A stretch of DNA of 64,000 bases, from positions 3,286,001 to 3,350,000 of the forward strand of contig NZ_FNSR01000001.1 in assembly GCF_900104845.1 (NCBI RefSeq). The letters run 5' to 3'. The number at the start of each line of letters is the position of its first letter. Position 1 is the first letter of the stretch. Origin of the DNA: Paraburkholderia caballeronis. Lineage in GTDB: Bacteria > Pseudomonadota > Gammaproteobacteria > Burkholderiales > Burkholderiaceae. The notes below the pieces were generated by a model, which was given only the letters and a program-made list of their open reading frames with translations, made no database searches and was not told the origin of the DNA. The translations under genes were made by a program, and so were the position numbers. This document shows, one piece after another, positions 25,687-34,111 of the stretch.

Positions 25687-27030
25687 TTACGCTGCGGCGA
25701 GCGCCCATTGCACGTGCTCGCGAACCAGCGCGGACGCGTCGTGCTCGCGCGCCCGCAACGCGGCGACGAGTTCCGCGCGCGCCGCGGCGGGCAGCGCGCC
25801 GCCGCCGCTGCGCAGCGCATTGCCGATCGCGACCGCGACGTTGCGCAACCAGCGTTCGTAGCCGATGCGCCGGATCGCGCTGCCCTGCATCCGTTCGTCG
25901 AACTGCGCATCGGTCCAGCCGAACAGTTCGGCGAGCGTCGCGCGATCGAGCCCGTGGCGCACGTCGAAATCCGCGACCGGCGCGGCCTGCGCGAACTTGT
26001 TCCATGGGCACACGAGCTGGCAGTCGTCGCAGCCGTACACGCGATTGCCGATCAACGGCCGCAGCTCCTCGGGGATGCTGCCCGCCAGTTCGATCGTCAG
26101 ATACGAGATGCAGCGCCGCGCATCGACGCGGTAGGGTCCGGTGATCGCGCCGGTCGGACACGCGCCGATGCAGCGCGCGCAGCTGCCGCAATGCGCGCCC
26201 GGCGTCTCGGGCGCGGCGGACGACGGCTCGTCGGCGTCGGCCGGCAGCGGCAGGTCCACGTAGATTTCGCCGAGAAAGAACAGCGACCCGGCATCCCGCT
26301 GCAACAGCAGCGTGTGCTTGCCGCGCCAGCCGATGCCCGCCTTCTGCGCGAGTTCGACTTCGAGCACCGGCGCGGAATCGGTGAACACGCGGTAGCCATA
26401 CGCGCCGACTTCTGCTTCGATCCGCGTCGCAAGCTGCTGCAATCGCGCGCGCAATACCTTGTGATAGTCGCGGCCGCGCGCATAGATCGACACGACCGCG
26501 GCCTGCGGATCGGCAAGCCGCGCCTGCTCGCGCGCGCGCCAGTCGAGCGCGGACTCGTCGTCGCGAAGCACGCGTTCATCGGCAGCGCCACTGTCAGAGA
26601 CGGATGGCGCAAGACTTTCGCGAGCCTTTCCATCGGCGTGCGGCGCGAGCGTCGATGCGGGCAGATAGGCCATCCGCGCGGTAATCACGCGTCGCGTTCC
26701 GGCCACAAGCTCGGCGGGACGTGCGCGTTTCATCCCATGTTTGGCCATATAATCCATCTCGCCGTGGTTGCCCGCTTCGAGCCATGCGGCGAGCCCCGCC
26801 TCGGCATCGGACAGATCGGTGTCGCTGATGCCGATCGCCCCGAACCCCAGTTCGCGCCCCCATGCGCGGATGCGCGCCGCGAGCGCGGCCAGCGCCGCTT
26901 CGTCGAGAGGATGGACGCCGGGCGCCGGCGCTTCGCGCGGCGGCCGCGCGTCGCCGGCTGCGCAAACGTGCGCGTCCGAAGGCGCCTGCAAGGCGGCCTG
27001 CGATGTGGGAGGCAACGGACTGCGGTTCAT
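25687..27030 (-). CDS. queG: Epoxyqueuosine reductase QueG
   Basis: Cobalamin- and iron-sulfur-dependent enzyme that reduces epoxyqueuosine to queuosine, the last step of this tRNA wobble-base modification. 447 residues. The N-terminal half shows ELGFGAIGISDTDLS and YLPASTL; the two 4Fe-4S clusters are clear in HCGSCARCIGACPTGAI and YGCDDCQLVCPWNKF; a HEAT-like C-terminal part follows. It carries an unusual insert of ~35 residues around ESLAPSVSDSGAADERVL and a ~35-residue N-terminal extension. ATG at 27030 was chosen over the GTG one codon earlier. Only 17 bases separate it from the divergent tsaE start. Confidence 0.94.
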   Translation of the reverse strand: MNRSPLPPTSQAALQAPSDAHVCAAGDARPPREAPAPGVHPLDEAALAALAARIRAWGRELGFGAIGISDTDLSDAEAGLAAWLEAGNHGEMDYMAKHGMKRARPAELVAGTRRVITARMAYLPASTLAPHADGKARESLAPSVSDSGAADERVLRDDESALDWRAREQARLADPQAAVVSIYARGRDYHKVLRARLQQLATRIEAEVGAYGYRVFTDSAPVLEVELAQKAGIGWRGKHTLLLQRDAGSLFFLGEIYVDLPLPADADEPSSAAPETPGAHCGSCARCIGACPTGAITGPYRVDARRCISYLTIELAGSIPEELRPLIGNRVYGCDDCQLVCPWNKFAQAAPVADFDVRHGLDRATLAELFGWTDAQFDERMQGSAIRRIGYERWLRNVAVAIGNALRSGGGALPAAARAELVAALRAREHDASALVREHVQWALAAA

Positions 27031-27047
27031 CACGCCATTTTACGAGA

Positions 27048-27623
27048 ATGCCCGTTACGCCCGGTCACGACCACGCGCCTCAGTCTTTCGCCCCCGCGTT
27101 GCTCGAACGCCGCTTCGAGCTTGCGGACGAAGCCGCGACCGACGCATTCGGCGCGCGCTTCGCGAAGGCAATCGAAGCGGAATACGCGGCACGAACGGCG
27201 GCCGGCGAGCCGGACCACAACGCCTTCAGCGGCCTTCAGGTTCAACTGATCGGCGACCTCGGCGCGGGCAAGACCTCGCTCGTGCGCGCGACGCTGCGCG
27301 CGCTCGGCCACGCCGGACGCGTGCGCAGCCCGACCTACACGCTCGTCGAACCGTACACGGTGGCGACGGCCGGCGGGGAACTCCCGCTCTATCACTTCGA
27401 TCTGTACCGTTTCAGCGATCCGGCCGAGTGGGCCGACGCGGGCTTTCGCGAATACTTCGACAGCGGCGCGGTCTGCCTCGTCGAATGGCCTCAACGTGCG
27501 GGCGCGCTGCTGGGCGTGCCGGACCTCGTGTTCACGCTCGAACCCGGCGAGCGCGGCGACGGCCGCGTGCTCACCGCGCAGGCATTCAGCGCATCAGGAA
27601 AGGCATGTCTAGAAAGATGTTAA
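27048..27623 (+). CDS. tsaE: tRNA threonylcarbamoyladenosine biosynthesis ATPase TsaE
   Basis: P-loop ATPase of 191 residues that cycles the TsaB-TsaD complex making t6A37 in tRNAs. The Walker A motif reads GDLGAGKTSLVRATL, followed by VRSPTYTLVEPY, LYHFDLYRFSDPAEWADAGF and the Walker-B-like VCLVEWPQRAG, all typical. The N-terminus is about 30 residues longer than in E. coli, so an internal start cannot be excluded. The 3' end overlaps the amiC start by 19 bases, matching the tsaE-amidase linkage common in proteobacteria. Confidence 0.94.
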   Translation: MPVTPGHDHAPQSFAPALLERRFELADEAATDAFGARFAKAIEAEYAARTAAGEPDHNAFSGLQVQLIGDLGAGKTSLVRATLRALGHAGRVRSPTYTLVEPYTVATAGGELPLYHFDLYRFSDPAEWADAGFREYFDSGAVCLVEWPQRAGALLGVPDLVFTLEPGERGDGRVLTAQAFSASGKACLERC

Positions 27624-29164
27624 TCAAACCGTTCCGCTCGATCGAATCCGCCGCCACCGCCACGCACAACTGGCGGCGCAGGCAGATCCTGAAGGCGGGT
27701 GCGTCGACGCTGGTGCTCGGCCTCGCCGCGCCGCGCGCCGCGTGGGCGACCTCGGTGATCGGCGTGCGCGTGTGGCCCGCGCGCGACTACACGCGCGTGA
27801 CGATCGAATCGGACCAGCCGCTGCAGAACGCGCAGCAACTGCTGCAAGGCCCGGACCGCCTCGTCGTCGACCTGAACGGCCTCGACCTCGACGACTCGCT
27901 GCGCAACCTCGTCTCGAAGATCACGCCGAACGATCCGCAGATCCAGTCGGTGCGCGTCGGCCAGTATCAGCCGCATGTCGTGCGGATGGTGTTCGACCTG
28001 AAGGGCTCGGTGAAACCGCAGGTGTTCACGCTGGAGCCGGTCGGCTCGTATCGCTACCGGCTCGTGTTCGACCTGTATCCGGCGGTCGCGCCCGATCCGC
28101 TGATGGACCTGCTCGCGCAGACCGAACGCAAGCAGCAGCAGTTCGATGCGCGCGAGAACCTGCGCGACGTGCCGCCTTCGACGCTCGCCGGCCCGACCGC
28201 GCCGCCGCCTGCGCCGTCCGACAGCAGCGACGCGTTCTTCCAGCGTTATGCGCAGGGCGACGCGGGCACGCCGCCGTCGCCTGCGCCGCGCGCGAACGCC
28301 GCGCGCCCCGCTCCATCGGCACCGCCCACGCTCGCGCAGCGGCCGAAGCCGGCCGCGCCGTCCGCCCCCGCGCTCGCGCAGGACGATGGCGACAGCAGCG
28401 GCGACAACGACAACTACGGCTTCACCACGCCGAAGAGCGGCAAGAACGGCACGGTCCGGCTGCTGACCGTCGCGATCGATCCGGGCCACGGCGGCGAGGA
28501 CCCGGGCGCGATCGGCGGCGGCGGCACGTACGAGAAACACATCGCGCTCGACATCGCGAAGCGGCTGCGCGCGAAGATCGACGCCCAGCCCAACATGCGC
28601 GCGATGATGACGCGCGACGCGGACTTCTTCGTGCCGCTGAACGTGCGCGTGCAGAAGGCGCGCCGCGTCGGCGCGGACCTGTTCGTGTCGATCCACGCGG
28701 ACGCGTTCACGACGCCGAGCGCGCGCGGCTCGTCGGTGTTCGCGCTGTCCGAGCACGGCGCGTCGAGCGCAGCCGCGCGCTGGATGGCGAACAAGGAGAA
28801 CGCGTCGGACCAGATCGGCGGGATCAACGTGAAGACCGCCGACGCCGCGGTGAACCGCGCCCTCTTCGACATGTCGACGACCGCGCAGATCCGCGACTCG
28901 ATGCGCTACGGCAACTTCGTGCTGAACGAGATCGGCGACATCAACAAGCTGCACAAGGGCTCGGTCGAGCAGGCCGGATTCGCGGTGCTGAAGGCGCCGG
29001 ACATCCCGTCGATCCTCGTCGAGACCGCGTTCATCAGCAACCCGGACGAAGAGCGCCGGCTCAACGACGAAGCGTATCGCGACCAGATGGCGGCCGCGAT
29101 CATGAAGGGCATCAAGCGTTATTTCGCGGCGAACCCGCCGCTCGCGAAGAGCCGGATGACCTGA
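27605..29164 (+). CDS. amiC: N-acetylmuramoyl-L-alanine amidase, AmiC type
   Basis: Periplasmic zinc hydrolase of 519 residues that splits peptidoglycan between daughter cells. Order: a twin-arginine signal (NWRRRQILKAGASTLVLGLA, cleavage after AWA near residue 48), an AMIN septal-targeting domain (~50-155), a Pro/Ala-rich linker (~165-285), and an Amidase_3 domain with zinc ligands in IDPGHGGEDPGAIG, the Glu in YEKHIALD, FVSIHADAF and the catalytic Glu in ILVETAFISN. The Tat-type signal matches E. coli AmiC. The ATG at 27605, preceded by AGGAAAGGC, overlaps tsaE. The frame is open upstream but that part is tsaE shadow. Confidence 0.94.
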   Translation: MSRKMLIKPFRSIESAATATHNWRRRQILKAGASTLVLGLAAPRAAWATSVIGVRVWPARDYTRVTIESDQPLQNAQQLLQGPDRLVVDLNGLDLDDSLRNLVSKITPNDPQIQSVRVGQYQPHVVRMVFDLKGSVKPQVFTLEPVGSYRYRLVFDLYPAVAPDPLMDLLAQTERKQQQFDARENLRDVPPSTLAGPTAPPPAPSDSSDAFFQRYAQGDAGTPPSPAPRANAARPAPSAPPTLAQRPKPAAPSAPALAQDDGDSSGDNDNYGFTTPKSGKNGTVRLLTVAIDPGHGGEDPGAIGGGGTYEKHIALDIAKRLRAKIDAQPNMRAMMTRDADFFVPLNVRVQKARRVGADLFVSIHADAFTTPSARGSSVFALSEHGASSAAARWMANKENASDQIGGINVKTADAAVNRALFDMSTTAQIRDSMRYGNFVLNEIGDINKLHKGSVEQAGFAVLKAPDIPSILVETAFISNPDEERRLNDEAYRDQMAAAIMKGIKRYFAANPPLAKSRMT

Positions 29165-29237
29165 TGCCGATCCGATGGACGACGCGGCGACGCGCGCGCG
29201 GGTTCGCGCCGCGCCGCGCAGTCGTTGTCCGCTTCGT

Positions 29238-30131
29238 TCAGCGCGCCGCCGCGAACCGCTGGCGCACCCAGCCGCCGAACACGTTCACCGCCAGACCGCC
29301 CATCACGAGCGCCGCGCCGCCGACCTGCGCGGCCGACAGATGCTCGTCGAGCAGCAGCGCGGCCGCCGCGAGCCCGACGATCGGCACGAGCAGCGAGAAC
29401 GGCGCGACCTGGCTCGCCGGGTAGCGCGACAGCAGCCGGCTCCACAAGCCATAACCGAGCAGCGTCGCGATGAACGCGAGATAGACGATGGCGAACACCG
29501 ACGACGCGCCAATGCCCGCGAGCGCCCCGGCGATCTGCTGCGGGCCTTCGAAAAAGTACGACAGCACGAGGAACGGCAGCGGCGGCACGAGGCTCGCCCA
29601 CACCACGAGCCCGACCAGATCGACGTGCCCGACCTTCTTCGTCACGATGTTGCCGAGCGCCCACATCACCGCCGCGCACAGCGTCAGCACGAAGCCCGCG
29701 AGCGTCATCGGATGCGCGCCCGCCGCCGACGCCTGCATCGAGATCAGCGCGAGGCCGCCCGCCGCGATCAGCAGTCCGGCAACGTTCTGCGCGCGCAGCC
29801 GTTCGCGCAGGAACAGCGCGGCGAAACCGAGCGTGAAAAACGCCTGCGCCTGCAGCACGAGCGACGCGAGCCCTGCCGGCATCCCGACGTACATCGCCGA
29901 AAAGAGAAACGCGAACTGGCCGAGCGAGATCGTCGCGCCGTACGCGAGCAGCCAGCGCAGCGGCATCCTGGGGCGCTTCACGAACAGCACCGCCGGGAAC
30001 GCCGCGAGCAGGAAGCGCAGCGCGCCGAGCAGCATCGGCGGCACGCCGTGCAGTCCCACCTTGATCACGACGAAATTCACGCCCCACGCCAGCACGACCA
30101 CCAGCGCGAGCAACAGGTCCCTCGGCGACAT
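29238..30131 (-). CDS. eamA: EamA family exporter (O-acetylserine/cysteine exporter-like)
   Basis: Drug/metabolite transporter of 297 residues with ten membrane helices in two EamA repeats. The N-terminus DLLLALVVVLAWGVNFVVIKVGLHGVPP, then YGATISLGQFAFLF, GMPAGLASLVLQAQAFFT and the C-terminal SLLVPIVGLAAAALLLDE track E. coli EamA closely, so cysteine/O-acetylserine export is the best guess. The ATG at 30131 was chosen because 36 upstream in-frame codons are Arg/Pro-rich. Divergent from the pirin gene; convergent with amiC. Confidence 0.88.
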   Translation of the reverse strand: MSPRDLLLALVVVLAWGVNFVVIKVGLHGVPPMLLGALRFLLAAFPAVLFVKRPRMPLRWLLAYGATISLGQFAFLFSAMYVGMPAGLASLVLQAQAFFTLGFAALFLRERLRAQNVAGLLIAAGGLALISMQASAAGAHPMTLAGFVLTLCAAVMWALGNIVTKKVGHVDLVGLVVWASLVPPLPFLVLSYFFEGPQQIAGALAGIGASSVFAIVYLAFIATLLGYGLWSRLLSRYPASQVAPFSLLVPIVGLAAAALLLDEHLSAAQVGGAALVMGGLAVNVFGGWVRQRFAAAR

Positions 30132-30290
30132 CGACCGCTCCGTCTTCTCGTTATCGAATCGCGAGTGTACCGGAGCGCAGCGCGGCCGCGGCACGGGCGC
30201 TAGAATGGGCGTTCTTCGCCGCGCGGACCGCACAGGCACGAACCCGATGCGGCGGGCGCGTTGCCCCCACGGCCATCCAGGAACGCATCC

Positions 30291-31172
30291 ATGTCCTCAT
30301 CGATCAAGGCAGTGCTCACGCCGCACCAGCGCGACATCGGCAACCTGCTCGTGCGGCGCGTGCTGCCCGCGCTCGCGGCGCGGCTCGTCGGGCCGTTCAT
30401 CTTCTTCGATCACATGGGGCCGGCGACGCTCGCGCCGGGCAGCGGCGTCGACGTGCGGCCGCATCCGCACATCGGGCTCGCAACCGTCACCTATCTGTAC
30501 GACGGCGCGCTGATGCATCGCGACAGCCTCGGCTCGCAGCAGAAGATCGTCCCCGGCGACGTGAACTGGATGACGGCCGGGCGCGGCATCGTCCATTCGG
30601 AGCGCACGCCCGACGAGGACCGCCCGCGCGGACTGACGATGCACGGCATCCAGACGTGGGTCGCGCTGCCGCTCGATCACGAGGACGCCGAGCCTTCGTT
30701 TCATCATCATGCGGCCGACACGCTGCCCGAGTTCGAGCGCAATGGCGTGACGATGCGCGTGATCGCCGGCACCGCGTTCGGCCATGCGTCGCCGGTCGCG
30801 ACGTTCTCCGGCACGCTGTACGTCGCCGCGCAGTTCGCGCCGGGCAGCGCATTCGCGCTTGAACCGGAGCACGAGGAGCGCGGCGTGTATCTGGTGGACG
30901 GCGACCTGTCGATCGACGGCGAGCCGCTGAAGCCGCAGACGATGGCCGTGCTCGTGCCCGGCGAGACCGCGACGCTCGCGAGCGTTGGCGGCGCGCGCGT
31001 GATGCTGCTCGGCGGCGAGCGGCTCGAAGGCGAACGCTTCATCGAATGGAACTTCGTCGCGAGTTCGCGCGAGAAGATCGAGCATGCGAAGGCCGCATGG
31101 ACGCGTCAGGAGATGGGGCAGGTGCCCGGCGAGACGGAGTGGATTCCGCTGCCGGAAAAGAAACCGCGCTGA
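30291..31172 (+). CDS. Pirin family protein
   Basis: Cupin-fold protein of 293 residues. Pirins bind one iron; the ligands are recognisable as His58 and His60 (VRPHPHIGL), His102 and Glu104 (GIVHSERTP). Some bacterial pirins act as quercetinases and others bind regulatory partners such as pyruvate dehydrogenase; the sequence does not decide. The C-terminal cupin half with TFSGTLYVAAQ and LLGGERLEGERFIEWNFV is complete. The start follows CCAGGAACGC. It is 102 bases upstream of the CnoX-like gene on the same strand. Confidence 0.9.
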   Translation: MSSSIKAVLTPHQRDIGNLLVRRVLPALAARLVGPFIFFDHMGPATLAPGSGVDVRPHPHIGLATVTYLYDGALMHRDSLGSQQKIVPGDVNWMTAGRGIVHSERTPDEDRPRGLTMHGIQTWVALPLDHEDAEPSFHHHAADTLPEFERNGVTMRVIAGTAFGHASPVATFSGTLYVAAQFAPGSAFALEPEHEERGVYLVDGDLSIDGEPLKPQTMAVLVPGETATLASVGGARVMLLGGERLEGERFIEWNFVASSREKIEHAKAAWTRQEMGQVPGETEWIPLPEKKPR

Positions 31173-31274
31173 CGCGGCGCGAAATCCGGCCGAGGCAAAC
31201 GCCCGCGGCGCCGCGTTGAACCGGCCGGTTTCGGCCCCAACTGCAATCGAACTGTTTTCAGAAGAGGATGTGCA

Positions 31275-32123
31275 ATGGACACCACCCTGGCCACTTTCGA
31301 AAAGGACGTGATCGAAGCGTCGGCGCTCGCGCCGGTGCTGATCGATTTCTGGGCGCCGTGGTGCGGCCCGTGCAAGACGCTGGGGCCGATGCTCGAAAAG
31401 CTCGAAGCGGAATACGCGGGCCGCTGGAAGCTCGTGAAGGTGAACGTCGACGAGAACCAGGAACTCGCGATGCACTTCCAGGTGCGCAGCATTCCGCACG
31501 TGATCGCGTTCGCGGACGGCCAGCCGGTCGACCAGTTCATCGGCGTGCTGCCCGAAGGGCAACTGCGCGAGTTCATCGACCGGCTGATTCCGGATGCGGC
31601 CGAAGGCGAGCGGCGCGCCGCGCACGAGGCGCTCGCCGAAGGCCGCCGCGACGAGGCGTATGACGCGCTGAAGGCCGCGCTCGCCTACGATCCCGGCTTC
31701 GACGACGCGCGGATGGACCTGATCGAACTGCTGCTCGCGGACAACCGCGTGGACGAGGCGCACAACGAAGTCGACCTGCTGTCGCCGAAAACGACGCAGG
31801 GCATCGACGCGCGCTTCAACGCGCTGAAGACCCGCCTCGATGCGCTCGACGCCGCCGCGGACCTGCCGCCGACCGACGCGCTAGAAGACCGGGTCGCCGC
31901 GCATCCGGACGATCTCGAAGCGCGCTTCGACCTCGCGAGCGCGCTGATCGCGCGGCGCAAGTACGCGGGCGCGCTCGAACATCTGCTGGAGATCGTGAAG
32001 CGCGACCGCTCGTTCCGCGACGACATCGGCCGTAAGACGATGCTGTCGGTGTTCGACCTCGCCGCCCATCAGCCGCAACTCGTCGGCGAATGGCGACGCA
32101 AGCTGGGCGCGGCGCTGAACTGA
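31275..32123 (+). CDS. cnoX: Thioredoxin-TPR chaperedoxin (CnoX/YbbN-like)
   Basis: A 282-residue fusion of an N-terminal thioredoxin domain (1-110) with C-terminal tetratricopeptide-like repeats (~115-280), the layout of CnoX. CnoX holds oxidised or unfolded clients and passes them to DnaK or GroEL. Unlike E. coli CnoX, which has an inactive SxxC, this one keeps a full WCGPC active site (residues 29-33), so it is probably redox-active. RSIPHVIAFADGQPVDQF supplies the cis-proline. A clear terminator follows 20 bases after the stop. Preceded by GAAGAGG. Confidence 0.88.
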   Translation: MDTTLATFEKDVIEASALAPVLIDFWAPWCGPCKTLGPMLEKLEAEYAGRWKLVKVNVDENQELAMHFQVRSIPHVIAFADGQPVDQFIGVLPEGQLREFIDRLIPDAAEGERRAAHEALAEGRRDEAYDALKAALAYDPGFDDARMDLIELLLADNRVDEAHNEVDLLSPKTTQGIDARFNALKTRLDALDAAADLPPTDALEDRVAAHPDDLEARFDLASALIARRKYAGALEHLLEIVKRDRSFRDDIGRKTMLSVFDLAAHQPQLVGEWRRKLGAALN

Positions 32124-32143
32124 CACGCGCACCTCCGCCGAAT

Positions 32144-32176
32144 AAAAAAACGCGGCCCTCGGGCCGCGTTTTTTTA
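32144..32176. terminator. Bidirectional rho-independent terminator between cnoX and tcdA
   Basis: Stem AACGCGGCCC / GGGCCGCGTT around a short loop, flanked by seven A on the left and seven T on the right, so it can end transcripts from both convergent genes. Confidence 0.93.
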
Positions 32177-32201
32177 TGTCCGCATCAGACACACGGCGAC
32201 G

Positions 32202-33059
32202 TTACGCCGCTTTCCGCGCAATCGCGCGCAGCACGTATGACGCCGCCGCGAACCCGAAGCTCGCGGTCACGCACACGCTCGACCCGAAACCCGCGCAGTT
32301 CAACCCGACCGGCCCATGGTGGCCCGGCGACGTCTCCACGTGACCGGCCTCGGGATCGACGTCGCACACCGCCGCTTCCGGATAGATCAGCGGCTCGTCG
32401 GAGTACACCGCGCTCACCTTGAACTTCGCCTTCGGCCCGCGCGGAAAACCGTGCTGCTTGCGCAACTGCCCGCGCACCTTCGACAGCAGCGGGTCCTGGA
32501 TCGTCAGCGCCAGGTCGTCGATGCGGATGCGCGTCGGGTCCAGCTGCCCGCCCGCGCCGCCGGCCGTGATAAGCGGCTGGCCGCGCTCGACGCACCACGC
32601 GATCAGCGCGGTCTTCGTGCGCACGCTGTCGATCGCGTCGACCACGAAATCGAAGCCGCCGCCGAGCAGCGCGTCGAAATTGCCCGGCTCGACGAAGTCC
32701 TCGACGAGCCGCACGTCGCAGGCGGGATCGATCAGCGCGATGCGCTCCGCCATCGCATCGACCTTCGGCTTGCCGTAGTTGCCGTCGAGCGCGTGGATCT
32801 GCCGGTTCGTGTTGCTTTCCGCGACGTTGTCGAGGTCGATCAGCGTCAGCGTGCCGATCGCGCTGCGCGCGAGCGCCTCGGCCGCCCACGAGCCGACGCC
32901 GCCGATGCCGATCACCGCGACGTGCGCACGTTCGAACGCGGCGAGCGCGGGTGCGCCGTAAAGCCGCGCGACGCCGCCAAAACGTCGCGCCCGGTCGGCT
33001 TCAACCGGGTCGGGGACGGCGGTAAGATCGGCTTGCGGTGAAATCGGGATAGTGGACAT
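32202..33059 (-). CDS. tcdA: tRNA threonylcarbamoyladenosine dehydratase TcdA
   Basis: ATP-dependent enzyme of 285 residues that cyclises t6A37 to the hydantoin form ct6A in tRNAs. The ThiF/E1-like fold is visible: RFGGVARLYGAPALAAFERAHV, the nucleotide loop VIGIGGVGSWAAEAL, LTLIDLDNVAESNTNRQIHA, DFVVDAIDSVRTKTALIAWC and TAGGAGGQLDP. It is shorter than the related HesA/MoeB proteins' fused forms and lacks rhodanese, as expected for TcdA. The start MSTIPISPQ was picked from several upstream ATGs whose leaders are not family-like. Functionally tied to tsaE in this window. Confidence 0.92.
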   Translation of the reverse strand: MSTIPISPQADLTAVPDPVEADRARRFGGVARLYGAPALAAFERAHVAVIGIGGVGSWAAEALARSAIGTLTLIDLDNVAESNTNRQIHALDGNYGKPKVDAMAERIALIDPACDVRLVEDFVEPGNFDALLGGGFDFVVDAIDSVRTKTALIAWCVERGQPLITAGGAGGQLDPTRIRIDDLALTIQDPLLSKVRGQLRKQHGFPRGPKAKFKVSAVYSDEPLIYPEAAVCDVDPEAGHVETSPGHHGPVGLNCAGFGSSVCVTASFGFAAASYVLRAIARKAA

Positions 33060-33229
33060 GGTGGGAATCGAGTTGCGGCGGGTCGGTCGAACGCGGACCG
33101 GCCCGAACAGCCTGGCTCCGCGAGACCCGTATTTTGCCTGATCGCGCGCGGCGCGTCGGAGCACGGCGCAATGCGCGGAGATTCCCTTCTTCGCTATACT
33201 TGTCCGCCATTGAAGCGGTTGCATAAAAC

Positions 33230-33865
33230 ATGACGACTCTCGCCGATCTTCGCAAAAACTACTCGCTGGGCTCGCTCGACGTGGCCGACGTCGCGCCGGA
33301 CCCGATCCAGCAGTTCCACACCTGGTTTGCACAGGCGCTCGACGCGAAGCTGCCCGAGCCGAACGCGATGACGGTGGCGACGGTCGACGCCGCGGGCCGT
33401 CCGGCGGCGCGGATCCTGCTGATCAAGGTCGTCGACGAACGCGGCTTCGTGTTCTTCACGAACTACGAAAGCCGCAAGGGCCATGAACTCGCGGTCAATC
33501 CGCACGCTAGCCTGCTGTTCCACTGGATCGAGCTGGAGCGCCAGGTGCGGATCGAAGGCCGGGTCGAAAAAACCAGCGCCGAGGAAAGCGATGCGTATTT
33601 CGCGTCGCGGCCGCCCGGCTCGCGGATCGGCGCATGGGCGTCCGAGCAGAGCGAGGTGATCGACAGCCGCGCGACGCTGGAAGCGCGCGAGGCCGAAGTC
33701 CGCGCGAAATACGGCGACAACCCGCCGCGTCCGCCGCACTGGGGCGGCTACCGGGTCGTGCCGGACACGCTCGAATTCTGGCAGGGCCGCCCGTCGCGGC
33801 TGCACGACCGGATCCGCTACACGCGCGCCGGCAGCGGCTGGCAGATCGACCGGCTGGCGCCGTAA
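33230..33865 (+). CDS. pdxH: Pyridoxamine 5'-phosphate oxidase
   Basis: FMN enzyme of 211 residues that oxidises pyridoxamine/pyridoxine phosphate to pyridoxal phosphate. [21 protein letters not shown] is the conserved N-terminus; FMN contacts are in [22 protein letters not shown] and the C-terminal signature [17 protein letters not shown] is intact. Length is normal. A short AT-rich upstream sequence (TATACT near 33195) may be its -10. Divergent from tcdA. Confidence 0.95.
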   Translation: MTTLADLRKNYSLGSLDVADVAPDPIQQFHTWFAQALDAKLPEPNAMTVATVDAAGRPAARILLIKVVDERGFVFFTNYESRKGHELAVNPHASLLFHWIELERQVRIEGRVEKTSAEESDAYFASRPPGSRIGAWASEQSEVIDSRATLEAREAEVRAKYGDNPPRPPHWGGYRVVPDTLEFWQGRPSRLHDRIRYTRAGSGWQIDRLAP

Positions 33866-34111
33866 GCGTCGCGATTCACCGCGGCCGCCCCAGCGGCGGC
33901 CGCCTGGCCGCCCTTCCCACTCACCGTCGGCGCCGCCCCGCCTCCCGACCAGGCCCGGCAGCAAACCCGTCGCGCAGCACCGGCCTCCGGCCGCTTGCGT
34001 GCGACACGACGGCCAGCGGAACCGGCGGCTGCGTCGCGGCGGTCGTGCGCCGCGAAACGCGTTGCAGTGCTATTTCTGGATTTGTCGTTCATTGAATACG
34101 GAGAGAAACAC

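Noticed and set aside
23979..25910. A 643-codon XerD with a very long N-terminus
   Set aside because: The part before 25139 is a shadow of ogt and queG; coupling by ATGA supports the shorter protein.
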